64,000 nt of DNA from Tenebrio molitor (taxonomy: Eukaryota; Arthropoda; Insecta; Coleoptera; Tenebrionidae). The notes below the pieces were generated by a model. The model was given only the letters and a program-made list of their open reading frames with translations. It was not told the origin of the DNA and made no database searches. Positions 1 through 11,420 of the stretch are shown one piece after another. Location of the stretch: contig NC_091056.1 in NCBI RefSeq assembly GCF_963966145.1, positions 2,192,771 through 2,256,770 on the forward strand, in the 5' to 3' direction. The first letter of the stretch is position 1. Every line of letters starts with the position of its first letter. Position numbers and translations under genes: made by a program.

Positions 1-136
1 AATAGTATATTATGCAACAAGATTTATAAACGGCACTTTAGACACGCGTTTTATGTTAGGCACGAGCGAAGCGTAGCGGAGCGAGTGATTATAAACAAGT
101 GTCTAGAGAAGTTTATAAACGAGTTGAATACTATAC
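1..136. repeat. Foldback (hairpin) repeat, copy 1
   Basis: An imperfect palindrome. The left arm starts AATAGTATATTATGCAAC and the right arm reads back as AGTATAGTATTCAACTCG. Both arms then carry a TTTATAAAC block and an AGACAC block. The centre is a GC-rich run built from GAGCG/GTAGCG words. It belongs to a set of similar hairpins at 793-926, 3391-3482, 7380-7516 and 27158-27253. No coding capacity. The element may extend left of the window. Confidence 0.6.
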
Positions 137-792
137 TTTTTCTACGACCAAATTAACAAATGGAACACATAAACGAAACAAGCAACTTTTTTATTCAACG
201 TTAATTTAAACATACAAACTAAATGACATACCAAATAGGAATATATATATTTCTCAGGATACAAACTGTTGGTGGCTTCAGGTCCATATTTGAAAAATAC
301 AACGAATTATTCCACTGCAATGACGTTTTCTTTCACGTCGGATGCGAAACTGATAAACGTCAAAATACCAACCTGATCTAGAGCTAAATATGTCCAAAAA
401 ATTCAAGCCGTGTTTAAAGAAACTTCGAGCGTGTTTAATATCCCGAAAACGCCCGAATGGACACCAAGTTGTGACTAATGAACAATCGTTTTTAAAGTGA
501 CGTTTTATACACTATTTGTCAGTGCAAAATGTGACACTTTAGAGAAGGAAGTAGAAAAAATATTTTATTGTTTTCAACTGTCATAAATTCTCATTTTTCT
601 CCTTTGTAAACTGCCTCTTAACTGCCCTAAAGCAAAATGAGCAGATAACGAATCGTTGCCGTAGACAACACATTCAACGTCATATTTCTGACAGGTCTTG
701 AAAAATTTGTCAAAACTGTCAAAAGCAAATGCGAAACCATTTTAAAAAGATTTGGAAGCTTCAGGGACGTCGCTTCAAACAATAAAATTTTA
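137..792. other. No gene seen
   Basis: AT-rich sequence with no open frame that resembles a known protein and no clear repeat structure. Confidence 0.5.
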
Positions 793-926
793 TATGCAAC
801 TCGTTTCTGGGTAAATTGGGCTTTTCTAATTGTCCTCGAGGCCTTAAAACCCTGGCTACGCTAGTGTTTTAATCTTGTCCCTCGGGCAATTAGAAAAGCC
901 CAATTTACACAGAAACTCGTTGCATA
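793..926. repeat. Foldback repeat, copy 2
   Basis: Left arm TATGCAACTCGTTTCTGGG and right arm AGAAACTCGTTGCATA pair with each other. The pairing continues inward through AAATTGGGCTTTTCTAATTG and its complement. The centre holds a diverged GC-richer loop (CCTGGCTACGC). It shares the CAACTCGTT end word with copy 1, but its inner arms differ. Confidence 0.65.
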
Positions 927-2377
927 AATAACTATTATCAATTGTTAAATTAAAAAAAAAACAATCAATAAATACATAGTAATTAAACGTTACAAAGTCT
1001 TATACGCCATAAATAATTTAAAAGTTAAACTTCGAAATAACAAAGTCTTACGTGTTTCTATAATACTTGATTTTCTCTCATCTTTGTAAAAAATTGGATA
1101 AACCCAAAGCCTTAACTTTTAATTTATATTAGGTAAGTAATGCTGACTGAACATACCAGTTGATTAGAACAGATAATTCAGATATAGCATATACAAAATC
1201 GTCGAAGGTCAATATCTTAAAATGGTACTAAATGTACATATGAGAGTGTAATTCTAAACGAACGACATGCGACTGAGCAAGTTGTTGAGTGAACACTCGA
1301 CAGATGTGGCAAACATTCAGGAATCAAACAGCGTCAATTATTTAAATTTATGTGCAGCGATTTGGAAGGTACGAATTGACGAACGGACCTCTACAATTCG
1401 AAATGCTGGTAAAAAAAAAAGCGACACAGATTAAAAACGATTGCAGATAAGTAAAAACGATCTCTATAGTAGGGTAGGTTCCATTTAAAAAGAAACATAA
1501 CTTTAGTGTTTTTCTAATATTGGGATTCCTGTATATATACCGCAATATTTTCCGAAGGTGCAGTAGAAGCGGAGCAATCATTTAGAAAAAAGGAAAAGTT
1601 GATATATTTAATAACAAACAAGTTATGGTGCTTTTTCGCAACTCTGGGACACCTGTAGGATATATTTCTTTTGATGCTGAAATACACTTGCAATTTATTC
1701 ATAGAGATGTCATTTCAAACTTGACCAACTTGCCACAAATAAACACTTTTATAGCACAAGAACACCTCGAAGTTTCATGTTGAACGCCGGGAGTGGGTGA
1801 TAGCACGCGCGTCAGGCACCAAAAGTAGGTAGTGCCTCCATGTTCGGCGTCAAAACGTGGGTCTACGGCCTATCGAGACTGAGTTGAGGAGTGATTTATA
1901 ATCGAGTCAGATAGTATGAAACTATTTTATTTGAAAGTAGATTAATTAAATTAAAACATGAACAAAACTTATTGAAGGTATTCGATTGACACAATCTATT
2001 ACACAGTAATCACATTAAGATAAATATCACGAATTGGAGAACACCCCACAACAACATAACGAGGGATTTCATAACGGCCATTTTAAGGTTCATTCGAGAT
2101 GAAAATTTCGGCTGAAATATAAATTTTGAATGTATGTACCTACTTTCCCTGTAAAAATCAGCGAAAAAAGATGGTTAAATTTGTTGTTTTTCACTGTCAT
2201 GATGTTATGAAATTCGTATTTTACCTCATTCAATCATAATATAGTACACACTTTATATTTATGATTCAATTCCCGTTTTTTTAAACATATATTTGTAATT
2301 TGCAAGTAAGGCAAATTTTTTGTGGACAACGTAACAAAATAGGCCAAATTCACAAAGAAACAAAATCGTATTATTAT
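927..2377. other. No gene seen; small GC-richer patch
   Basis: Mostly AT-rich with short frames only. A GC-richer patch near 1780-1890 interrupts the composition and may be a fragment of an older insertion, but nothing in it could be identified. Confidence 0.4.
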
Positions 2378-5300
2378 TTATTTTGCGGTTGACGTCGACT
2401 CAAGACATCTGTGTTTCCACCGACACGCCGCCAGGTCCAACACCTTGAACTGCTTCTTGCAGAGTATGCAATGCACATCTGGTTCCATCTTGTGGTCATT
2501 CTTCAGGTGATCGAGCATCCTGTTTTTCGAATTCTCACCGCTGTATTCCACCTGGCAGTAGCTGCACTTGTACCATATCCATGGTAAAATCACTTTCATC
2601 TTCTGGCTAGCTTTTATCTGGTCAGTGTGTTCGAAGCTGAGTGGGACAGTGTCCTTTTGTTTGGGCATGAAGTAGACCAACGCGAAATTTATTTTTGGGG
2701 TTATTTCCTCGCAGTAAGCCACTCTCGCCTCGTCTGCCTTCGTGTCATTGTCCCTCACCAATCTCTTGTTCCTGATGAACGGTAAATGTGACAGTCTGAA
2801 CAACACGGCCGTGTTGGTCGCGATGCTGTTGTTCACGTCTATGTATCTCACGTCCTCCAGGAATTGAGAGAGGATTGTCTGAATCTCCTCCAACTTCGAA
2901 GGACTCACCTGGAAAAATAACAATAAAAAATCCACAAAAACAACTATTTACTAGTGATCTCACTTTTGTTGTTGAAATTAAAGCCTCCATGTATACTCTG
3001 AAGTACTCCTTTAGGAAAGTGTAACTGTAGCATTTACGTTTGTAAATGGGTTGGGTTTCTTGTACATCTTCGATTATGCTTTGGTTGGATTTGTTGGAAT
3101 CGTGTGCTTCAAAGCTCAAATAACGGGTGAACTCTGTGGCTTGTAGCCTCACGAAACAGATGTCTTTAGTCCGAAAGGTGAGCTCCACGTGTGGCCAGTT
3201 TAACAGTTGAGTTGTGGATAAGTCTTGCCAGTCGCTTGCCAGATGGTGCTGCATGATCAGATCGTCTGTTGAAAAAATAATACAACGAAGATGCAAAAAA
3301 TTAAAGAGTGAGCGGAGCGATTGGCAGTCGAATATGTTTTTGTAAAAGACGGAGATTATAAAGGCAGGATGCGAACAGAGATTAAATTAGAATAGTAGTT
3401 TATTTAACGAGTTCGTATGTAAATTGTGCCCACGAGTGCCAAAAAAAGCCCAATTTACACACGAACCAGTTGAATACAACGTATTTTTATTCCACGATCC
3501 CCTTAAAGGCTCCAAACCGTATAAAGTGAGCCCGAAATATTAAATAATTTAATAAATTAAATAGGGCAAACGTGAAAAGTTTGATCAAGAAAAGATTGAA
3601 TTTACATGACACAAAAGAATTGCTGCAAACTAAAATAACGAATGATAATAAATATAATTTCATAAATGTTAATGTAAAATATGTCGAAAATATTTTATCA
3701 TTAAGGTGATCAATAGACTTAGGCGAAAAATAGTGAGCGCGTCAAGAATACCTCCCACCATCACGATCCAGTGCAGCGCGCTCGTATTATAAACGATCCA
3801 CGGTTCACGCTCGCAGCGAAAAGATAGCGGTGCGACGCTGTAGCGGACTGGTGGGGAGCGCCAACTATTTTCCGCCTAACCCTAGTGATCAAATACTATC
3901 AATAATGTCAATATTGAAAAAATAAACAAATTTGTGAAGACAGAAGAATTTTTTATAGGTACTATTGCGGTCATAAAATTTTGATCAGCACCTTTTTGCC
4001 ATAAAAAAAATGTTGTAGTTTACTCTTTATTATCAAAGTGACGGGCGTTTAAACTTATTTTTTGACAACTATTTTATTTTCCGAAAAAATGCCTCCAATA
4101 CGTGACTTTGACAAAGTTAAGGTAACAACCCTTACGGAGAACGGTATGTCCCACAGACATTAAAAAAACTACAATTACTGCAATTATCAGAATGTGGCGA
4201 AGAAGTGGAACTGTCGCAAAAATTTATGTCCGAAATAGTACAGTTGCGGCCCCTACAAACTCAGACAGTGTGACAAATAAAAAATGTTCGCTGTGTAACA
4301 TGGTCCTAAAATTAAAGTTTATAAAATGTCACCCAACTGAAAGAAAGTCAGTGGCGTATAAAATAAGAAATTTGAAAAATGGAAAAATTCAAATACAATA
4401 AAGGTAATATTTTATTGTATCACCGTTAGCATCTATGACCATTTGGAGTCTCCTCGGCATTGACAGAACTGTGCGTTATACACAGTCCACAGATAAACAG
4501 CTAACCCTGTTCGTTGTCTCCTGCGTAAGGCGCCAGACGGTTCATGTGAAGCACTTTCATCTTAGCCCTGGGATAGCGCTGTATACAACGTCATTTATCC
4601 TCTTCACGACGATGAACGGTCCTTCCCAACTCGGCTGCAGCTTTGACGGTTAAACAGCCACACGAGGTCTCCTTCGCGGAATCCTGCCGTGTTCGCCTTC
4701 AGGTCGAATCGTGTTTTCATTCGGTCACTAGCTACGAGGATATGACTTCGAGTCAAATCATGAATGGTGTGCATGGCCTCTTGCAGTTCATCCATGTAGC
4801 TAGTCACGTCTTTAGGCACTCTAGCAGGTGATCCAAAAGTTAAGTCGCAAGGTAGACGTAACTCTTGACCGAACAAAATCTTCGCAGGCGTCTGGTGTGT
4901 CGTTTCGTGGATCGCTGCTCGATACGCCAACAGGAACAGTGGTAGATGTCTGTCCTCGTCCCTTTGATGTTGGTCAACCACCTTCGACAAATGCTGCTCC
5001 ATGGTTCTGTTGAAGCGTTCGACCATTACGTCTGACTGGGGATGCAAGGGTGTCGTTCTGGTTTTCCGTCCCCCAGAAGTTCGCAGACGCCTTGGAACAC
5101 ATTTGATTCGAAGTTCCGGCCTTGGTCCGAATGCATCTCCAGAGGGAGGCTTCTGGCCACTTGCTAAAATAATCCATCACCACCATGATGTACTTGTTGC
5201 CTGAGTCCGTAATTGAAAATGGTCCGGCTATGTCGAAAGCTATCCTTTCGAACGGTGCCCCCACATTACTCTGTTTCATCAGGCCTCTGCTTCATGTTCT

Positions 5301-8300
5301 GGGCCCCTTGCTCGCTGCACATGTCACACATTTGCGACACCAAGTCTCAATGTCATCCCGGGCATTTATCCAGTAGAAGCGTTCGCGTATTTTTCCCAAA
5401 GTCTTGGATTTCTTGCAGGACCTCCTTCACTCGGCACTTGGGGAGAACCAGCTGCTTTCCCATCGACACTTTCCCATGCACGTTTTAAGAGGCCGTTTTC
5501 TACTCCGAGGGAATCCCACTGGGCCCACAACGCCTTAAGAGCTGGGCTCTTATCCGAAACCTCTTGCCAACTGGGCCTTTGGTCCCCATTCTCTGTCGCT
5601 CCCAGAATTTGGACGATATCGCTGTCTTTTAGGTGTTCTGACTTCACTTCGGCCGTGATCCAACCGTCTTGGGGTTGAAGAACCATACCTGTTCACGGTT
5701 CCGATATCCTCGGATTTTTCCTTTCGACTAGTGTTTGAAGTCGTTCCGACATGGTTCTAACTTATCAAGGTCCGTTTGGATTTCTGCAGGTGGAACTACA
5801 TGTCCCAAAAATTTGACCTCTTGCTGGAATAGTTGACATTTCTTGGCATTCAATTGAAGGTGTGCGCTTCTGAGGCGACCGAAAATTTCCTTCAAGTTCT
5901 TCAGATGTTCGTCGAAGGTACTTCCTACCACCATAACGCCATCGAGATGTATCTCTACCAACAAACTGTCGTTTCTCTTCTTCAGCTGCCCTAGGGGCTG
6001 TTGGGGGTCCAGCTAGCACGCGCCCCGGAGTGCTAGCCTGATTTAGTTTTCCGACTGCCTAGAAGTCGAAGAAACTGGTTCCCAGCTTCTTCGTGACGGC
6101 ACCGGTGATCTGTTCGAGTGGCAGTCCCTCTTCAGATGGCCCACCTTACCGCAGTTGAAACATTTAGTTTTTGCGATGGAGAAGGAACGCTGAATTTCTT
6201 CAAGTATTTTGGTCATTTTCTGCAGCAAATCTCCTTGTCTTTCGGTCGATTCCTTACACGGTTACAGCTCGAAGGCGTTGCGCCGTCGGGCGAGAAGCAT
6301 TTTTCGCTGCTTCGAATTGCAGGGCATGAACAAGGGCGTTAGCACACTTCTTGTGTCTGGCGAGTCTCAAAGCTAGTTGTAGCTCACTATCGCGAACTCC
6401 GACGACGAAGACGCTGGTTCCAATTTCATGGTGAAACTGCGCGGGACCGTTGTGGTAGGCCAGGTGAACTACCTCTCGACGTCTGCAGCGAATTCTTGAA
6501 GATTCTCGCGGCATTTCTGTACTCTTGCTCGCAACTGTGAGTGGTACACTTGGCCGAATGGTGGTCGCCATACCGCAGCTCTAGCGCTTTGACGAATGCT
6601 GCGTAATTCTTTTGATCTTCCACGGACAGGGTCTGTAATATCTGCAGTGCCTGTCCACGTAGAGTCAATGTCAGCGCAACGGCTTTACCTTCGTCATCCC
6701 AATTATTCGCTCCGGTGGCCGGTTCAAACTGTTTCTTATACATGGACCATGAAGTCGTACCGTCGAATGACGGATGTTTTAGTTTCACCAAACCCGCCTC
6801 TAGTTTCCCGGATAGTCCTGTCTTAAGTCCTTTAAATTTTGCTTTCATTTCTTTTGCCTTCCCTTCGAAGTTTTCTTTTATTCCTTCTACATCTTTCTTG
6901 ATTTCTCCCACCTTTTCCCCTACACTTCTTTGGATGTCCGTGACTTTTTCCTCCACTTCCTTCTTGATTTCCGTAACTTTTTCCTCCACCTTTTCCTTAA
7001 AGGTGAATTCTAGGTGCTCGAGAATTCGTTTCTTTTCAATTTCCTCTAGAAACCACTTGTTCGTTTCTTTGTTGTTCTAAAAGCTTCGCTTTTTCTTTTC
7101 TTCGTTCTCCTTTTTCATGCAAACGTTTCTTTTCTTGTTCTTCTAGAAACTTTGCTTTTGCTTCCCTTCGTTCTTCGAGACGTTTCTTTTCTTGTTCTGC
7201 AAATTGTTCCAGAAGAAGTTTCATTTGTTCTTCCATGATCTACCTTTAGTTTCTCGTGATTCTTCCAGAAGATTCGGACATCCGCTAACTCACCAGAGTT
7301 TTATGTTACACGTTTCTTTATATCCCGCTCTCGAAACCAATGTAACGACTTTTATATTTGAGTTCGCTATATTTTAAAAAATAGTATATTTCAAACCAAG
7401 GTAAGAAAGTGCTTTCTTGCAGACCGCAGGCAAAGATTATAAACCGAGCCGTAAGCGAGGTTTGTAAGTGCCTAAGGTCTGCAAGGGCACTTTCTTAACA
7501 AGATTTGAATACTATTTTTTTTCCCTACCGGCACAACTTAGTTGAAAAAAGTCAAAAAAAGATGGTTATATTCCTGATTAAAACGAAAATTTTGAGAATT
7601 GAATAGTAGGCTGGATTATTTGTTTAATTAACTTGTCATCGCATTTGAAGATTTGACGTTTGTTCGAAAATTTGATATAGACAGGGTAAAGTAATCTACC
7701 TACCTAGCTTATCTGTTTATTTTCCAGATTATATGATTGATCTACCAACTTGCTTTATTGAATTGGCTTTCATTTATCAATACCTAACTTATTTCACTTT
7801 TGACATTTGTATTTTGGTACAGTTTTACCATAAACATTTCATGATTAACTTTCTTACCTTAACGAGAAAGTTGAATTTTCTCACCTCAAATGAGGTATCC
7901 ACAGCCTACATTTCTAACCGGTAGGGAAAAAACTTTATTTTTAACCGTCAATATCAAATTTTTATTAATTAAATTGACTATTCTCCTCTCCCCACTTTCT
8001 CATTCCACTGATTTGATTTCTTCTGAGCCCACATTATCACTATTCGTATCAATATTGTTCAGAAGACACTGACATTGCCATAACGGATAAAAGACAAATT
8101 TACACATTACAATTTTTTTTAATTTGGCAGAATGTGTCAAAAGTCGGTGTCTAAGTTTGTAGGGGCCGCAACCGTACAGTCATGTTCAGATAAATCTGGG
8201 ACAATATTAGTTTTCGAGGATAATGTGGGCTGAACACTGAACAATATTTCCATGAATTTTTTGCTGCCAGAACAAATAGCAGATATCATTTATGTGTCAA

Positions 8301-10524
8301 AGTTTACATGTGATTACATATATCGGGCCTTCAAATAAATATATATTTAGAGTAGGCGTAGGAGAGATTCTAATTCTTTTAACAGTGTAAAGTAATTTTT
8401 GTAGGTAACCAATTATTCTCCGGAGTTGCGTAGTATGCAAAGTAAGCTTTTTCCCAATTTCATATTGTCATATTCCGTGGAGGGAGAATAGGGAGAATGC
8501 ACTACAAAAATTAAAAATATTTTCTAACCTAATTTTATTTCGTTAAAATGTCAGGCGTTTCTTGTGTCATTTTCTACGCTGGAAAAATGTTGCAAAGAAT
8601 TGAATTTCCATAGGTTGCTCTAAATATACATTTATTTGAAGGTTCGTTACTTTTCAAAACAATTTTACCGAAAAATGCCTAATGATAATAAAATAACAAC
8701 CATTGCATTGTTAATTTTAGTCAAAATATCGCGCGTTCAAATGAAGTCCTGGGCTGCGAAGGCGTTGGAAACCGTAAATTGTTGTGGTTTTTTAAAGCGT
8801 AGATTAATCAGAGCATGTTGACAGCTTACCTAAAATTTAGAGCCAAAAAAATCTTTCTTTGCAATGTTTTACATTAAAAATAGAATCACTTAACGATTCT
8901 TATTCTCGAAGCAAATATCTAAGGGCACCCTTTGCTGAAAACAAACATGTTCAATTATGTCCAAGGAGTATAGAATAATAGGGAGGGGACATACGGCCGG
9001 CCGAGTGAAGCCGCCTTAATGCGCATGTCTGCTATTAGTACGCCCCAAGAAAGTAAATCAAATCACTTGCATTGTGATATTTAGTGTGGTTTTCTAGTTT
9101 CTCATACTCTGAATACATTTGTGATGGAAAAAATATATATAGTGTTTTATTTTCCTGCAGTTTTATTGTTAATTCCCAACATCTCAAGTAGTGTTAACTG
9201 GGGCGTACCTCACGGGTTGCATAAAATTGCACCCGTTTCCTTGTCCCTCACCGCTTCAATTTACCGTGCCCATAAGCTTGCGTATGTCCCCTCCCTATAC
9301 TTCTACACTCCTTGATTATGTCCCGATTAAACATAAACAAATGTCATTCGTGTCAAACGGCGGGAAATTCAAACTTTACACTGTTCGAAACGGTTTAATT
9401 TTTCCAACGCCTACTCAGCCCAGGATTTCATTTGAACGCGCGATATTTTATTTGCTTTAATAAAATGTTAATTTATTAACTGCTTGAAGTCACATTTAAA
9501 ACCCAAAAAAGATGTCCCAGATTTATATGAACAAGTGAAATTGAGAGTTATGTACGTTATTTATAACAGTTGCCCCAGATTTATTTGAACATGGCTGTAC
9601 ACTTGCTTTCAAAACTTTGGCGTACACATTCAAAATCAAGTAACAACGATTTTGCAAAATTTAAGCAGTGTGAACGGGTAATTTTGAGATTAGGTTAAAG
9701 ATGACATTAACAGCAATTAAAAAAAATTACGTTCAGTCTTCTACTCACGGCCCCTTCTTGTTCCCACCTCTTCTTCTTTACTTATTACTTGTAGAACAGT
9801 GCTTTTATTTAGCCCATTATGAGTAGCAACCCTTCTTATGGACCACTCTTCTAATTTGGAAAGCACAAAACTTTGTCTTGCTGTCAGTCGAGGCATTTTG
9901 ACTTTTCCAAAATTTAAATGTCAGAGTTGATTAATTACAACCCTGATTTAATACAAAGAAAAATTGGTGTACGCGAAAGTTTTGAAAGCAAGTGTACATC
10001 TAAAATAAAATATGACAATTTTACTTACCACCTATGTTCGAAAACAGAATAGTATTCAGCATGGCTGGGGGACACTGAATCGACATAGCATAAGGTGAAA
10101 ACTTTGGATCACTTTTATTATTAGATTTACTAAATTTAATTGCAGACTTGACCACTTGTTTGTCTAAATCTTTCACAGCAGAAGTATATACTTCTTCAAC
10201 TGTACTCTTCATCTTGTGAAGCATAAATTTTTGAAACCTTTCAAAATAAACCTCCTTTTTAAACTTCCCATTCAAAAAATCATCTTTGTCATTCCATCCT
10301 GGCCATAAATTCATGTAACCTAACAGTATTACCATTAAATCTTGCTTCATTCCTGCTGGTAACTCGTCCAAATTTAATTTTAGGTCGTCGGTAGCGTACG
10401 ACACAAGTTCATCTTCAGTAACGCTGATTTCGTCGTCAAATACGAGTACAAAGGCCTTAAATATTTTCCAAGCCACTGGCAGACTCTCTGTTGGTAGGCC
10501 AAGTAAGTCTTCGCTTTTATCCAT
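2378..10524 (-). CDS. Three-exon host gene, C2H2-like zinc-finger C-terminus (function unknown)
   Basis: Exons on the minus strand are 10524-10029, 3265-2964 and 2908-2378. Exon 1 ends at a good donor (G|GTAAGT). Exon 2 begins after TTTTTTCAACAG and ends at A|GTGAGA. Exon 3 begins after TTTTTCCAG, leaving a 55-bp second intron. Phases agree: exon 1 carries one extra base, exon 2 supplies two, and exon 3 starts in phase 0. The product is about 442 aa. The first 270 or so residues match no family I recognise. The C-terminus has a CSYC...H...H motif followed by CILC...H..C, both typical of C2H2-like zinc binding. The start ATG at 10524 lies just after a possible acceptor (TTTTGTAG), so a 5' UTR exon may lie further up. 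The 6.8-kb first intron holds the transposons at 4241-9994. No stop breaks any exon, so this is probably a living gene. The exon joining is my inference. Confidence 0.6.
3391..3482. repeat. Foldback repeat, copy 3 (short)
   Basis: Arms AACGAGTTCGTATGTAAATTG and CAATTTACACACGAACCAGTT pair. The outer words AATAGTAG and GAATACAAC recall the ends of copies 1 and 4. It lies in the first intron of the host gene. Confidence 0.5.
3719..3879. repeat. GC-rich MITE with short terminal inverted repeats
   Basis: Left end TTAGGCGAAAAATAGT and right end ACTATTTTCCGCCTAA are inverted copies. The 160-bp interior is much more GC-rich than its surroundings and has no open frame. Class unknown. Confidence 0.55.
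4389..4470 (-). pseudogene. Tc1/mariner transposase C-terminal fragment
   Basis: The minus strand reads MPRRLQMVIDANGDTIKYY and then a stop at 4389. This matches the usual last residues of Tc1-type DDE_3 transposases, where the MPRR..VI..NG word is conserved. It abuts the end of the gypsy integrase, so the upstream part of the transposase has been lost or displaced. Confidence 0.55.
4604..5686 (-). pseudogene. Gypsy linker and integrase, frameshifted
   Basis: Segment 5686-5366 is the linker before integrase (W-rich, ALWAQWDSLGVENGLLKR). From 5279 the catalytic core begins (FERIAFDIAGPF, first D), followed by MVVMDYFSKWPE. A short deletion and frameshift follow. The second acidic residue is visible in another frame (MHSDQGRNF, about 5130), and the third in HPQSDVMVERFNRTMEQHL (about 5040). 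The C-terminal strand-rich domain runs on to about 4490 in shifted frames. All three catalytic residues survive, but never in one frame. Confidence 0.75.
5728..5964 (-). pseudogene. Gypsy reverse transcriptase fragment (palm end)
   Basis: The fragment keeps the catalytic loop region and the following QLNAKKCQLFQQEVKFLGHVV stretch typical of gypsy reverse transcriptases. The catalytic YxDD-type box reads HLDGVMVVG, so one of the two essential aspartates is lost. All upstream reverse transcriptase blocks are absent. Non-functional. Confidence 0.75.
6043..7236 (-). pseudogene. Gypsy gag with zinc knuckle, frameshifted
   Basis: The N-terminal part (7236-7036, continuing at 6989) is a charged coiled-coil run rich in E, K and R. 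A capsid-like stretch follows with W and L residues usual in gypsy Gag (FDGTTSWSMYKKQF, LTLRGQALQILQTL). At least two frameshifts, near 7036 and 6500, break it. It ends with the zinc knuckle CFNCGKVGHLKRDC at about 6175 (C-x2-C-x4-H-x4-C intact). Downstream the element jumps almost directly to the reverse transcriptase tail, so a large deletion lies near 5970-6040. Confidence 0.75.
7380..7516. repeat. Foldback repeat, copy 4
   Basis: Ends AATAGTAT and ATACTATT. The arms pair through GTAAGAAAGTGC and TTGCAGACC with their complements GGTCTGCAA and GCACTTTCTTA. The centre is ACCGAGCCGTAAGCGAGGT, again a GC-rich inverted core. It has the same architecture as copy 1 but almost entirely different arm sequence. 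Confidence 0.65.
7517..8174. other. Remainder of the Tc1-like element
   Basis: AT-rich, no frame recognised. The segment ends in the right terminal inverted repeat of the 4241-8174 element. Confidence 0.4.
8177..9597. mobile_element. Non-autonomous TA-flanked (Tc1/mariner-type) element
   Basis: Left end CAGTCATGTTCAGATAAATC and right end GATTTATTTGAACATGGCTG are inverted copies flanked by TA (8175-8176 and 9598-9599). Internal inverted stretches also match: ATATCGCGCGTTCAAATGAA near 8725 and its complement near 9440. The element is therefore largely a fold-back. No transposase was recognised. A second element is inserted at 8962-9314. Confidence 0.6.
8962..9314. mobile_element. hAT-type MITE with 8-bp target duplication
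   Basis: Terminal inverted repeats CAAGGAGTATAGAA and TTCTACACTCCTTG continue inward through AGGGAGGGGACATACG and its complement. They are flanked by a perfect 8-bp direct repeat ATTATGTC (8954-8961 and 9315-9322). That duplication length is the hAT signature. It is inserted in the 8177-9597 element and has no coding region. Confidence 0.75.
9600..9994 (-). mobile_element. Deletion-derived Tc1/mariner element with transposase N-terminus
   Basis: Ends CACTTGCTTTCAAAACTTT and the inverse ending at 9994 are flanked by TA (9598-9599, 9995-9996). The minus strand holds only the start of a transposase (MPRLTARQSFVLSKLEEWS, from about 9897), a helix-turn-helix of the Tc1 kind that includes RRVATHNGLNKSTV. 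The catalytic domain is deleted, so it can move only if helped by another copy. Confidence 0.65.
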
Positions 10525-10730
10525 TTCTACAAAACAATTCAAATCATAATTATCGCACCTCTAACATCCTCACTTTCCTCACATTACGGTTTTGTACAAG
10601 TTTCATAGAAAAATATTTCAAGTTGGATTTCAAATTTAAAAACGTTCGCATTCGTTGGATTGTAAGTCTGTACATAACCTCAATTTAACATGTTTAAATT
10701 TTAAGGTAGTGGCGGTACACGCATATAATA

Positions 10731-11247
10731 CACTGCCCCAAAAAAGTTAAGGATATTGCTGTTTGTGAACAAGAAAAGAAGAACAGGGATTATAATCGAT
10801 ACACATGTGTAATTCCATTCATTTTCAGCCAAATCAATACAGAATGGAACTAAAAAAAAAGTAAAACCTTTGAAATTAAATAAAATTAAATTAAAACAAA
10901 TAATTTTTGTTTTCATTTCAAATAAGAGGTATTTCGTCCTCGTACCCGTAGAACTTTACTAATACGACGAATTAAGTTGTCAACCTCTTCCTGGGGGATC
11001 TGTTGACACAAAATAGGGAACAAGTCACTCAATTCCCGGATAATCTCTGTATAAGGCAAATAGTCTGCGAGAGTGTTTCCAAGGTCTCAGGCGGATTCAA
11101 TGGGGTTGAAGTCCGGAGATCGTGCAGGTAGCTGAAAATGTTGAATTTCCTGCAAATCTAAGGTTTCCAAAACCAATCGTGTCCTGTGCAGACGAGCGTT
11201 ATTATCATTCACATATCGAGAATATCCTTAACTTTTTTGGGGCAGTG
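10731..11247 (-). mobile_element. Tc1/mariner relic
   Basis: Inverted ends CACTGCCCCAAAAAAGTTAA and TTAACTTTTTTGGGGCAGTG are flanked by TA at 10729-10730 and 11248-11249. The minus strand between about 11120 and 10925 encodes a transposase C-terminus (ARSPDFNPIESA) and a leucine-rich tail, the usual DDE_3 ending that includes the third catalytic region. The N-terminal two thirds are missing. Confidence 0.7.
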
Positions 11248-11420
11248 TATATGATACACGGATACTTGACTGATACGGTTGGAGCGAAACGCACTCGACC
11301 AATCATGTTGCTATCCGCGTTTGACGTCACAATTTACCTCTCGCTGTTCCGTTTTGCCATGTTCTCCGTCTAACTTATAAGTTATAACAATTTGTAACCT
11401 ATGGAGCGCGGAAGAATATT

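Larger units (their letters stand above)
4480..7240 (-). mobile_element. Degenerate Ty3/gypsy retrotransposon
   Basis: On the minus strand the order is gag, zinc knuckle, end of the reverse transcriptase, pre-integrase linker and integrase, as in Ty3/gypsy. Protease, most of the reverse transcriptase and RNase H are missing, and no long terminal repeats were found on either side. Many frameshifts separate the parts. This is an old, immobile relic. Confidence 0.8.
4241..8174 (-). mobile_element. Tc1/mariner-like element, interrupted by a Ty3/gypsy retrotransposon
   Basis: Terminal inverted repeats CAGTTGCGGCCCCTACAAAC (left) and its near-complement ending at 8174 are flanked by TA on both sides (4239-4240, 8175-8176). 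A minus-strand Tc1-type transposase C-terminus lies just inside the left repeat. The middle is replaced by a dead gypsy element and a foldback repeat. I did not find the transposase catalytic core, so most of the original coding region is gone. Confidence 0.55.
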
